From a virus, in IMG/VR virus record IMGVR_UViG_3300030108_005325, positions 1-63,054 of that record: a stretch of 63,054 nucleotides of DNA, one strand, 5' to 3'. Position 1 is the stretch's first letter. The number at the start of each line of letters is the position of its first letter. This document shows positions 24,201 to 32,200 of this stretch, piece after piece. Both the position numbers and the translations under genes were made by a program. A model generated the notes under the pieces. That model did not search any database and was not told where the DNA came from. It saw only the letters and a list, made by a program, of their open reading frames with translations.

Positions 24201-27200
24201 GGAATTGTAAGTTTTGCAACAGGGACATTTAGTATTCCAAATCATAACTTCAGAAATCAAGAAGAATTAGTATATACACCAAAATCAACATTTGTTGGTG
24301 TTGGATCAGAAGCAATGATATATCAACCTGGTGCTGGAACTACTGGTGTACTACCTTCATCAGTCTTTGCTATTGTTGCTGCAAATGATAACAATACTTT
24401 CCAAATATCAACCAGTAGAACTGGATCTGCAGTTACTTTCACAGAAGCAGGAGTAGGTAATGCTCACCAATTTGAAATGAGTAAAGGTCTTACAAAAGCG
24501 GTAATATCGTTGGATGGAATTGTTCAAAGTCCAATTACAAGATCGAACTTGACATTTACACTATCAGGAAATGGTGGATCAATAGGAGTAGGACAGTCGA
24601 TATTCAGACTAAATTCAATTTCAGATTTAAGTCTAACTGATTTACTTAAGGTTGATGATGAAATTTTTGAAGTTAACAATGTTGGTCTTGGCACTACCAA
24701 TGTTGGACCTATATCTGGCACTGGTTCAATTCCTCTTGTTCAGGTTAGTAGGGGTGCTGTTGGAACTCAAAAAGCGACTCATACAGATACAACATCTGTA
24801 ATTTTATTCAAAGGATCATACAACATCAAGGACGGTAATATATTCTTTACAGATGCACCAAGAGGTGATATACGACAGGAACTGAATGAATCAGGACTAC
24901 CCCCTGCGAAGTCTGATTTTAATGGTAGAGTTTATTTGAGAAATGATTACACATCAAACAAAGTATATGATGACATATCAAATCAATTTACTGGTATTGC
25001 CTCAGTATTTACATTAAAGTCTGGAGGTATTAATACTACAGGTGCAGGACAGTTAGCAAGAAATGGTTTATTATTTGTAAATAACATCTTCCAAACACCA
25101 TCTACTGCAAATAATCCAAATCAAAATTATAAGATTATTGATAATGGTAGCACAACTACACTTGAGTTTTCAGGTATTACAACAATTACTGATGGTGCAC
25201 TTATTAAGAGTGATACAGATATCAATCAGAATGAATTACCAAGAGGGGGAGTAATTGTATCTCTTGGATCAACTGGAGGACTTGGATATGCTCCTTTAGT
25301 TCCCGCTAAAGTCAAATTGCAAGTTGGTGCAGGTTCAAGTGCTGGTATGATAACCTCAGTTGTAGGTATTGCATATTCAACAGCAGCAAATGGTATAACA
25401 ACTGCAGCATACGATAACAATACAGGTATATTAGAAATAACAACTGAAGATGAACATACTTTAGCAGTGAATGGTGATGACGATCAAGTCATCTTAGCAG
25501 GATTAGCATTTACATGCACTTCTGGTGGTGTTGGAATAGGTTCAGGTCTCTTCCCTGATGGAACTATTGGAAATCAATTCCCTGTTGTTTCAGTATCATC
25601 CACAAATACATTTAAGACACAAGTCGGAACAAGCACAATACCTCACACTTATATCGGGGGAGGAACAGTCAAAGTGTGGTATGGTGATTTAACATTTGGA
25701 TCAGGATATAATCGCGTTTCAGTTGCTACAACAATCACTGATACTACTGGAACTGGTGCAACAATTACCGCTGAGATTGGTGTTGGTGGTGCGTTATCAT
25801 TTAATATACCTCATGCAGGAACCGGATATGTAAAACCAAAACTATTCACACCAAGTCCATCATATGATGATATGTCAATTATTGGTGTATCAAGAGTTGG
25901 AACCGGTTCGACCACTGACACTGGAATTGGTGCTTTGATAAGTGTTGAAGTTGGTAATTCAGGAGCAACTGGTATTGGATCAACTTTATTCTCTGTCAAG
26001 AACTTTGAATTAAGTCGAAACGGATATAGTTTCAAAAAAGGTGATAAATTTACGCCAGTTGGTTTAGTTACTGATGGTAGTTTACCTGCGCCAATATCAA
26101 AATTTGAGATTGAAGTTGTTGAAACATACTCAGATAACTTCTCATTCTGGCAGTTTGGTGAATTAGATTATATTGATTCAATTTCAAGTTTACAAGATGG
26201 ATCACGTACGAATTTCCCACTATTCTATAATGGTGATCTTATAAGTATTGAAGCAAAAGCAGGATCTGACATCATACTTAAGAATTTACTGGTAATTTTC
26301 ATAAATGGTGTGCTTCAACAACCTGATGTGAATTATCAATTCGAAGGTGGAACATCATTGTCATTCACAACAGCACCATCACGAGATGACAACGTATCAA
26401 TTTATATTTACAAAGGTCAAGATGGTGTTGATTCAATAATTAGCACAAATCAAAATCCATTGGTTGAAGTTGGAGATTTAGTTCAACTTACTAAATCAGA
26501 TGGAATTAGTACCTCTAAAGCACAAAATCAGAGAACCGTGTTTGACTTATCTCTGAAGGATAAATTTGAAACAGATCTGTATTCTGAGCAAGGTATTGAT
26601 TCTGACAATTTTAGAGGTATTCATCTCATCAAACAAAAGCGTGATACAAGAATTGAGGGTAGAAATATTTCAAAAGTCAGAGATTCTATTGAACCTCAAA
26701 TCTATCCAACAGCAAAAGTTATAAAAGATATCACAACTTCATCCAGTACAATATTTGTAGACAATGCTAAATTCTTTGATGTAGAGGGAACTGCATCAGC
26801 AGATGGATTTGATGCGAAGATAATTTCAGGAGCACCTTTACCATTAGTTGGAATTACAACATTAACAGCAACTGTATCGACTGCTGGAACAGTTTCTGGA
26901 TTGACAATCACAGGTGGAGGAAGTGGATACACATCTGCTCCTACAATATCAATCGCATCACCATCAGTTGGTGTCGGAACATTCATTCAATCAGATGGTT
27001 CTGTAGGAGTTGCCACTACTGCAACTGCAACAGTCACGATAACAAATGGTGTGATAGATGGATTTGCAATCACAAATCCTGGTTTAGGTTACACAATTGC
27101 ACCTCAAGTTCTTGTGCGCCCACCAGCAGCAGTGACTGAAGGAATTACATCCATAACTTCTGTTACTGGTTTCTCTGGAATCATAACTGGAATTTCAAAA

Positions 27201-27665
27201 GGATCAATATCTGGTGGAGTTGCTCTAAAATTCCAGTTAGAAAGAACTGATTCAATTGCAAATTATACTGGTTTAAATGTGGGTGATTTTGTATTCATCA
27301 ATAATACAACAGTTGGACATGGTATTACATCTCTATACACTACAGATAGTAGTACAATTGCAGTCGGGTCTACTTTTGTAGATAACATATATGAAGTTGT
27401 AGAAATTAGTAATGTTGGAATTGCAGGTTCAATTATGTGTCGTGTAAATATGAGTGCTATTGATCTTAGTTTAAATGTAAGTGGAGATAATCTTGGCACC
27501 TTCTCATTTGGTAAATTATCATCACTAAATAGAAGTTCAACACCTATTTCAATTGGTGTAACAGGTTTTACTGTTAATTCTGGATTATCTACTTTCCCAA
27601 CAATACAGAGATCAGGTGGGTCTTACACTCTAAGGCAAACTGGTGCTTTACCGAAGATCATCTAA
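15234..27665 (+). CDS. Giant gp7-like baseplate protein with beta repeats and YHYH domain (4143 aa)
   Basis: Residues 1-60 and 155-265 resemble the C-terminal part of T4 gp7. F-Y-E-T-K-G-T-D-A-A at 201-210, followed by L-F-R-V-L-Y-G, and L-V-G-Q-T-I at 258-263 have close counterparts there. Its place between gp6 and gp8 is that of gene 7. A beta module interrupts this core at about 70-155. The remaining ~3,850 residues are Asn/Thr/Ser/Gly/Ile-rich and built of repeats: G-x-G-[YF] units (e.g. G-G-G-S-G-Y-T-S-A-P-T), N-H-[NG]-[LF]-x-x-G-D units, and a YHYH domain at about 1220-1350 (G-W-A-Y-D-G-N-P-I-Y-G-P then Y-A-Y-H-A-T-I). Near the C-terminus, F-I-N-G-V-L-Q-Q-P resembles a phage fibre motif. 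T4 gp7 is 1032 residues. I infer that it both initiates the wedge and forms peripheral baseplate appendages. One unbroken frame, no frameshift seen. Confidence 0.8.
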   Translation: MIQTGIDARVKVQDIVSSQLPNFILDEAPKTADFLKQYYISQEYQGGVVDIAENLDQYLDLDNLTPEVVTDTTSLSVGIGTQEFDTVTVSSTKGFPSKYGLFKIDNEIITYTGLTTNTFTGLTRGFSGITSYHTDLNQEELVFSTSNAGVHTAGSNVQNLSTLFLKEFYNKFKSTFAPGFEQLNFDKNLKVGNFLKEIKSFYETKGTDAAIETLFRVLYGVDPKIVNLEELLIKPSAAEYLRREVVIVEVLSGNPLGLVGQTIKKIEKFNDPKTQASVSEVEPFFRDGKRYFKFSLFIGYDGTSLVEGNFKITPNTKTVESISVGSSTISVDSTIGFSTTGQIISGINTVSYTDKTINQFLGCTGITSSILPTTNIYSDEIYFGFEDGDEDKKVEFRITGILSGFRQLSENVIVSEGDIIKVKNIGQNVKNPDTKTKKEVFANSWIYNTSASYDVESIDGTTVNLKSELDRSSLKKGDFVELVNIDDPSLVVYPTSTSSAPFVQGDVVKGSKSVTLGNFTGINTAFDYKLRKKLNKASSNFVPIDGDITSDISNIYFDRENGYAASNSLPSAINSNIPNTKFFENINSKLNKLTLNSVENQDVNTKLYSQIKVNETDLVKVLRTGDAVFYQSSGTELEGLPTGLYYIEIFNDGAQLIKLYSSRSFIDSGTAVEFGEPVAGDVHSFTLFSQRSNLIKPRKLLKKFPLTPNLKNGAVSETIPGTTGILINGVEIFNYKTNDKVFFGPLSQLNIISSGTGYDVINPPQIGISTGSGSGAVIQPVIKGSLVDAFVDPQDFGVERVVSIGITGGNGSGAVIAPVIGKRSRELQFVASGINTVTGIGVSAVNNTITFASDHNLAPAERIIYDSQNGTGIGTNSLTLVSNETYFISSENSTTIKLHFTENDALSRINPIGLSERNGTQKLIVGSPQDTILDLKILNSGSNYSNRTLSISTAGISTFFNSITFENHGFSDGDNIVYSTTGTVIDGLDTNLQYKILRINENEFGLANAGLGGTDSTNFEQSNFVSFTTAGIGTQTFKYPDIKASIEYIQVGGAKTTELITPVVRGEIDDLLLTNKGTGYGSQILNFERKPNLKIKNGKNAAISIFIDPSTTGITSVSVAAAGTEYFSTPSLEVIDTSGLGNGAKLKAILGKTSTGELNGKIDNVVIIRSGIGYSADSTAVRVIPAGQNGVLAANVRSLNVNNTEKYGSRINCLEENLGSLQNVVCGYSTSPFQDDGSDVSSIIGWAYDGNPIYGPYGFTDPEKKTNDIKLLQSSYTLNSSAIENRPSTSVFPDGFFVEDFQYTGGGDLDEHNGRFEINNDYPQGVYAYHATINNAGVSTFPYFVGNKFRSKVESDNYVIDQSFDFENSELRRNTFPYKVSDENAGTDSLTETNEITTQLSEIQTVESGSVQSLQIVNGGTNHKVGDILDFDNTDTEGGGIIARVKSVKGVGINSITSDVLTYNNSVITKLDNKTLKITPRDNHNLNNKDKVVISGLTSSLTSVNGTYIVGVSSINAVAISSISAGAATTEIYISEIPENVSVGNTIGIGSETLKILNIYAADKILTVQRSLPAIAHTESTSLYIIPESFTINKSIPDFNSKVNNKFFFNPSKTVGFGTVAGITTSITYGFGDESRTNNIPQQGIFLENHPFKTNQKISFNLPTASSTNIAISTTPTGSTFTLPSEVFAVRKNSNIIGIKTGIGTDPTLTNNQELPEVFFRGTVGGDGNIDSDLYFFESNFVQETVNVSNVKTTVSLASSIHNLKDGDDITLTVEPNLSAGIGTLTEVNVKRDTTTNKILIDPVEGLTTGIKLFNDVTGANEITLKNHNLTTGDKIIYYSTHYAVGLGNSSYYVSVIDDNTFKLCQTYQNAISNPPVEIDITAAAGITTVHRLSKVNPPLKSIKNNDLVFNLSDVSLLNHKFKVYYDNKFENEFVSTSSTTGFNTPVGIVTEGTTNSKFTVGYGVSLPEKLYYNLEKVGIALTADTDVRNYSEIEYIDSVFDGKYTVSNVGVSSFTIDVNKIPERTFYTSTQCDFLEYNTTSGLATGSINSVDLVSGGFNYKKLPSFVGVGTTTTQDAIIIPRSTTIGNIKKTRVINEGFEYSSDKTLQPEALIPKFIELTGSDAISSVEVIDGGSGFTKAPTLLAVDTDSGQSVDGLLSATLNGSSINTVDVISSPTGLTRGEIKLITTNNTNGISIQKVDANAGISTYVISITKPAGGYPVNPFKSGDSVFVEGIVRVGTAGSGFNSSDYGFNFLPVTNYDTSGIFDKITVDVSQYTSNVGLAQTIQSSFGVITNSNLYPQFKLNLKRSLFTVGEKLLVNNFERDLTVVENFQDSFVKVIGLFDLQENDIIVGKKSKNRGRIEKITNNQGDFIISYSLVRDFGWESNTGKLNEDNQVIANNDYYQNLSYSIKSPIEWSKLESPVNNLVHTVGTKNFADTGITSTTQVDIATSDQTVITRDVIEQLRVDTLFNFDQGRDTFVGLQTNTSEDAGEVDTSKSKFIQLKNTRLTDFTEADTNDVLLIDDISSKFSSVDGEPTTEINVTQINPVDSFNSLLIMANNLDGNQISLSELVVLNNNQDASLLNKLSLLKDYNVRPISGAEETLTNLEDENFANFELSTDVLADGSKKLFLTFKPTDANKFQNDYDLKIIENKFNSTLTGIGTSSFGLINISSSIVGVGTTSDVAGTTESIISGISTVNVDSLFVQSQIIDQITNNVEYVETFITHNGTDTFKSQQIFDTSFGNLSFGLSTATISPDISGGVLSVNINNVSDNNLKVRSKIVGFGSTAVGISSYRFKASGQLDGSERTSLVASNFDQGTGTARNVATFEKDKFTALKSTVHVGTGTSEALHQVLLIHDQNTSNIVQSQFLSVGDNTGSSATDNAIGLGTFVSRFSGNNILLDFHPDNTSSVTTIKSLNEVFYRQFDELTLEGEPNEPNDLNFGKITQSFSYKQYNAIDGVRVNNRSFKLKNNGFPIFAQSFDPSNNGIVSFATGTFSIPNHNFRNQEELVYTPKSTFVGVGSEAMIYQPGAGTTGVLPSSVFAIVAANDNNTFQISTSRTGSAVTFTEAGVGNAHQFEMSKGLTKAVISLDGIVQSPITRSNLTFTLSGNGGSIGVGQSIFRLNSISDLSLTDLLKVDDEIFEVNNVGLGTTNVGPISGTGSIPLVQVSRGAVGTQKATHTDTTSVILFKGSYNIKDGNIFFTDAPRGDIRQELNESGLPPAKSDFNGRVYLRNDYTSNKVYDDISNQFTGIASVFTLKSGGINTTGAGQLARNGLLFVNNIFQTPSTANNPNQNYKIIDNGSTTTLEFSGITTITDGALIKSDTDINQNELPRGGVIVSLGSTGGLGYAPLVPAKVKLQVGAGSSAGMITSVVGIAYSTAANGITTAAYDNNTGILEITTEDEHTLAVNGDDDQVILAGLAFTCTSGGVGIGSGLFPDGTIGNQFPVVSVSSTNTFKTQVGTSTIPHTYIGGGTVKVWYGDLTFGSGYNRVSVATTITDTTGTGATITAEIGVGGALSFNIPHAGTGYVKPKLFTPSPSYDDMSIIGVSRVGTGSTTDTGIGALISVEVGNSGATGIGSTLFSVKNFELSRNGYSFKKGDKFTPVGLVTDGSLPAPISKFEIEVVETYSDNFSFWQFGELDYIDSISSLQDGSRTNFPLFYNGDLISIEAKAGSDIILKNLLVIFINGVLQQPDVNYQFEGGTSLSFTTAPSRDDNVSIYIYKGQDGVDSIISTNQNPLVEVGDLVQLTKSDGISTSKAQNQRTVFDLSLKDKFETDLYSEQGIDSDNFRGIHLIKQKRDTRIEGRNISKVRDSIEPQIYPTAKVIKDITTSSSTIFVDNAKFFDVEGTASADGFDAKIISGAPLPLVGITTLTATVSTAGTVSGLTITGGGSGYTSAPTISIASPSVGVGTFIQSDGSVGVATTATATVTITNGVIDGFAITNPGLGYTIAPQVLVRPPAAVTEGITSITSVTGFSGIITGISKGSISGGVALKFQLERTDSIANYTGLNVGDFVFINNTTVGHGITSLYTTDSSTIAVGSTFVDNIYEVVEISNVGIAGSIMCRVNMSAIDLSLNVSGDNLGTFSFGKLSSLNRSSTPISIGVTGFTVNSGLSTFPTIQRSGGSYTLRQTGALPKII

Positions 27666-27670
27666 ACTGT

Positions 27671-27678
27671 TATAAATA
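27671..27678 (+). promoter_or_regulatory. Late promoter for gene 8
   Basis: A perfect TATAAATA 25 nt before the gp8 ATG. A second TATAAATA (27689-27696) overlaps the start codon and cannot serve it. Confidence 0.7.
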
Positions 27679-27695
27679 TCTAAAAAACTATAAAT

Positions 27696-29261
27696 ATGCC
27701 AGCCGTAGTCACAGATCAATTTAGAATATTTAACGCTAATAATTTCATAGATTCATTATTAGACACCTCTAATAATTATTATGTTTTTTTAGGTTTAGTA
27801 AATCCATCTCCTGCAAGTATAGGTTTTGGAAGGACTGATACTGCCAATTGGCCGCTCAATCCAATTGATAATCTTCAGAATAGATCACACAATCGAGATA
27901 CTGCATTATTTGGTAAAAAAATAACAGCAGCAAATGTCAGGAGAGTTATAAGAAAAGTCTCATGGGTTCGAAATACAAAATATGATATGTATCGACATGA
28001 CTATAGTTCTTCAAATCTTTCACCAAATACACAAGTAGCAAATTTATATGATACAAATTTTTATGTTATAAACAGTGATTTCAGAGTTTATGTGTGTATT
28101 GATAATGGATCTACAGGTACATCAGGTACTGAAACAGCAAAAGGTGAAAACTCACTTGACGAACCGATACATACAGATTTAGAACCACAAGGTGGAACAA
28201 GTGGAGATGGATACTTATGGAAGTATCTTTTCACAATATCACCAAGTGATATAATCAAATTTGATTCAACTGAATTTATAGTTCTTCCAAATGATTGGCC
28301 AACTTCAACTGATTCATCAATATTAGATGTAAGAGAAGCAGCAGACTCAAGAGTCAACAATAATCAAATCAAAAAAGTATATATTGAAGATTCTGGTAGT
28401 AGTTCTTCTCAGGCATATCAAGAGGGAACAAATACTTTAGATATACTTGGTGATGGAACAGGAGGAAAGGTGAGTGTAACTGTAAATGCAAACGGTAAAA
28501 TTACAGATGCAACAGTTTCAAATGGTGGTAAAAATTATACGTATGGAATTGTAAATTTAAAACCAATTCAAGCAACATCTACAATCAATGAGGTAGATAG
28601 AGCAAAATTAATTCCAATTATACCTCCATCAAGAGGTCATGGATTTGATTTATACTCTGAATTGGGTGCTGATAAAGTTTTAGTTTATGCAAGATTTGAT
28701 GATTCTTCGCCAGATTTTCCAACAGACACTAAATTTTCTCAAGTTGGAATTGTAAAAAATCCTGAACAATTCAGTAGTGATAGTGCTTACACAGGTTCTA
28801 CATTTACATCAACTCATGCAATTAAGTTGGATTCAACTCCAGCATCAACACCAACAATCGGTGTTGAGATTACACAAAATACTGCAACTGGAACAGCAAG
28901 AGGTTATTTAATTTCATATGATTCAACTACAAACGTAGTTAAATTCTCAAGAGATCGTTCATTATACTTTAGTAATGGAAAAGATCAAACTGACAATGTT
29001 GATGTTAACACTATTTCAAAAATTGTTGATTTTGAAGCAGGTTCAACTGTAAGTCCTTTAAATGTAGGTGTTCAAGATTTTAGTGGAATCACAACCACTG
29101 TCAATTCAAAAGTCATAGATCTCGGTGTTAATTTTACAAATGGAGTTGCAGATCCTGAGATAAATAAAAAGACAGGTGAATTAATTTATATTGATAATCG
29201 TTCATTAGTTACAAGAGATCCTCGCCAGAAGGAAGATATCAAAATTATACTGGAATTTTAA
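27696..29261 (+). CDS. gp8: Baseplate wedge protein gp8
   Basis: 521 residues (T4 gp8 is 334). Diagnostic segments are shared with T4 gp8: G-D-G-Y-L-W-K-Y-L-F (T4 has G-D-G-Y-V-W-E-Y-L-F) and E-F-I-V-L-P. The C-terminal T-G-E-L-I-Y-I-D-N-R, ending in I-I-L-E-F, also matches. The extra length is an insertion in the middle with S-N-G-G-K-N-Y-T-Y-G repeat-type sequence, related to the repeats of the giant gp7-like protein. gp8 forms dimers on the wedge next to gp7 and gp10 in T4. Confidence 0.9.
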   Translation: MPAVVTDQFRIFNANNFIDSLLDTSNNYYVFLGLVNPSPASIGFGRTDTANWPLNPIDNLQNRSHNRDTALFGKKITAANVRRVIRKVSWVRNTKYDMYRHDYSSSNLSPNTQVANLYDTNFYVINSDFRVYVCIDNGSTGTSGTETAKGENSLDEPIHTDLEPQGGTSGDGYLWKYLFTISPSDIIKFDSTEFIVLPNDWPTSTDSSILDVREAADSRVNNNQIKKVYIEDSGSSSSQAYQEGTNTLDILGDGTGGKVSVTVNANGKITDATVSNGGKNYTYGIVNLKPIQATSTINEVDRAKLIPIIPPSRGHGFDLYSELGADKVLVYARFDDSSPDFPTDTKFSQVGIVKNPEQFSSDSAYTGSTFTSTHAIKLDSTPASTPTIGVEITQNTATGTARGYLISYDSTTNVVKFSRDRSLYFSNGKDQTDNVDVNTISKIVDFEAGSTVSPLNVGVQDFSGITTTVNSKVIDLGVNFTNGVADPEINKKTGELIYIDNRSLVTRDPRQKEDIKIILEF

Positions 29262-29264
29262 AAA

Positions 29265-32200
29265 ATGGCACAAAAATCAAATTTAAATGTAAGTCCATAT
29301 TATGATGACTTTGATCCGAATAATAACTTTTATAAGGTATTATTTAATCCAGGATTTCCAGTCCAAGCGAGAGAATTAACAACTTCACAATCAATTTTAC
29401 AAAACCAAATTGAAGATTTTGGTAGTCATATTTTTAAACAAGGGTCTGTTGTTATACCAGGTAATATAACTTTTGATAATCGCTACAATGCTGTTAAGTT
29501 AAATGCAACTAATTTTGGAATTGATATATCAGTATACTTAGAGAATTTTGTCGGAAAAACAATAACAGGAAAAATATCAAACGTAAGTGCAACTGTAGAA
29601 AAAATCGCACTGCCATCTACAGATCCAATTGATGATATCACAATATATGTCAAATATATTGATAGTGGTAATAATTTTAGCAATAGTGTATTTACAGATG
29701 GTGAAGCATTAATTTGTAATGAGAATATTACTTATGGAAATACAACCATATCTGCAAACACCGATTTTGCGAGTTTAATATCTGAAAATGCAACATCAGT
29801 AGGTTCTGCTGCTTCCTTAGGAGATGGTGTATTTTTTATAAGAGGATATTTTGTAAAAGTATCTCAACAGACTTTAATTTTAGATTATTACAGTAATAAT
29901 CCATCATATCGTGTTGGTCTTCAAGTTACAGAATCATTCATAGGTTCAAAAGATGATTCCTCACTTTTTGATAATGCAAAAGGATTTACAAATTTTGCTG
30001 CGCCAGGTGCGGATAGATTAAAAATTACATTAACATTAACTAAAAAACTACTTACAGATTTAGAGGACACTGATTTTGTTGAAATATTAAGAGTTGATAA
30101 TGGAAAAATTAAGAAGATAAAATCAAAAACAAGATATAATCAAATTCGTGATTATCTTGCAGAAAGAACTTTTGATGAGTCGGGTAATTATACAGTTAGA
30201 CCTTTTATTCCATCATTACACAACTCTTTGAATGATAGAGTCGGAACAAATGGAATATATTTTAGTAATCAAAAAACAGATGAAGGAAATACACCATCCG
30301 ATGATTTAGCGTGTATTGAACTATCACCAGGTAAGGCATATGTTAGAGGTTATGAGGTAGATAAACCATTTTCATCAATTATAGATATTGAAAAACCAAG
30401 AGATACTGAAGAAATTAAAAATGTCACCGTTCCATTTTCATCTCCAAATAAATTAAAAGTTAATCGAGCACATGGTGTTCCTAAAAATGGAGAAATAGTT
30501 GAATTATACGATCAAGTTAAAAATGCAGGATCTGGAATAGGTAGTGCAAGAGTTTACGGATTTAATTTAGCAGATGCACCACTTGTAGATGATAAATCAA
30601 ATTGGAACTTACACTTATATGATATACAAACATATACGAAATTAATTGTTAATACATCAAAATATGGAAATGAAGATATACCAAGGTCATCATTTATCGA
30701 AGGAAAAAGTAGTGGTGCAACAGGTTTCGCAGTCGATGGAATTAACAACACTGACACAATACAACTTCGTCAAACATCTGGAACTTTCATAGCAGGGGAA
30801 TCTCTTGTAGTGAATGGTACCGATTTACCAATCGGTGTAGGCACTGTGACTGTTTTTGATACAAGTAGTATCAAATCTGTGAAACAAACAGGAGTAACTG
30901 GTTTTCCAGACTTTTCTGCAGACTCAATTTTAGAAAAGTTTAGATTACCCAGTGGTGTTGTTAAGATAGATGTTAGTGCGTCAGGAATTGCCACTGCTCC
31001 TTCAATCAATGGTGGTTTTGGCGGTCTTAGAGTGAATGATATAATCAGATATTTCAATCCGCAATACTCACAAGAGGTTTTCAATAGAGTTTCAGCAATA
31101 TCAGATACTAAAACAGAGATTACTTTAGCGGCGATAAATGCAGGTGTTACCACTGCAAATATATTTGGAAGTTTACCAGCTGCAAGTGATGTTAATCTTC
31201 AAGTAGATGCATTTTTAGCTGCTCCCACAATTCAAGCAGGTAATGGATTGATTGCCCCTTTGCCTGATGAAAATGTATCTTCAGTAGATTTAGATAGATC
31301 AAATTTGATATTAAATCATCAAGTCACTGGTGAAACTACAACTGGAGCAGGTGTTTTAACTGTAAATACATCAGATATTACAGGTATTACAAGTGTTTCA
31401 TTTTTACCCTTTGATGCAGAGAGATATATTGTTCATAGAAGTAATGGATTAATAAATGCAGTTACAGATGATACGTTTAGTCTTGGAGCAAATAGTTTTA
31501 CAATAACTAACTTATCAAATAGTCAGACTAATGTTGTGGTGAACACAACTATTCAGAAAAATTTTATAAAGAGTAAGAAAAAGGTATATAACAGAAGTCA
31601 AAAGTTAAATGTAACTGGATCAAGTAACAGAACATCGGGTAGTACAGCGTTGGGAGATGGTACAGCAAACATCGCAGATGGATTAACATTCAACAACTTC
31701 TTAGGATTAAGAGTGCAGGATAAAAGAATCTCTCTCAATTATCCTGATGTTGCAAAAGTAATCGCAGTTTATGAATCTGTTGATGGTACTACACCTACAT
31801 TAGATAAGGTTAAATTTAGTGCGTCTGCAGGAGTGTTAACAAATGCGGTAATTGGTGAGAATATTAGTGGCAAAAGTTCAAATGCAATTGCAAGAGTTGT
31901 CGCTAATAGTGCAGGTGGAGATACGAATAGTTTAGAGATTGTATATTTAAATTCTTCAAAATTTGTAAATAATGAAACAGTGATATTTGATGAATCAAAT
32001 ATTCAAACAACCATAGAGTCAATAACGATTGGAAATAAAAAAGATTTAACAAATTCATACAAATTGGATAAAGGTCAAAATCCTGAATTTTATGATTATT
32101 CAAGTATTATAAGAAATAGTGGAGTTGCAGAACCCTCAAATCCTTTACTTGTAATTTTTGATTATTATTCAATACCAAGCACTGATTCTGGTGACTTATT

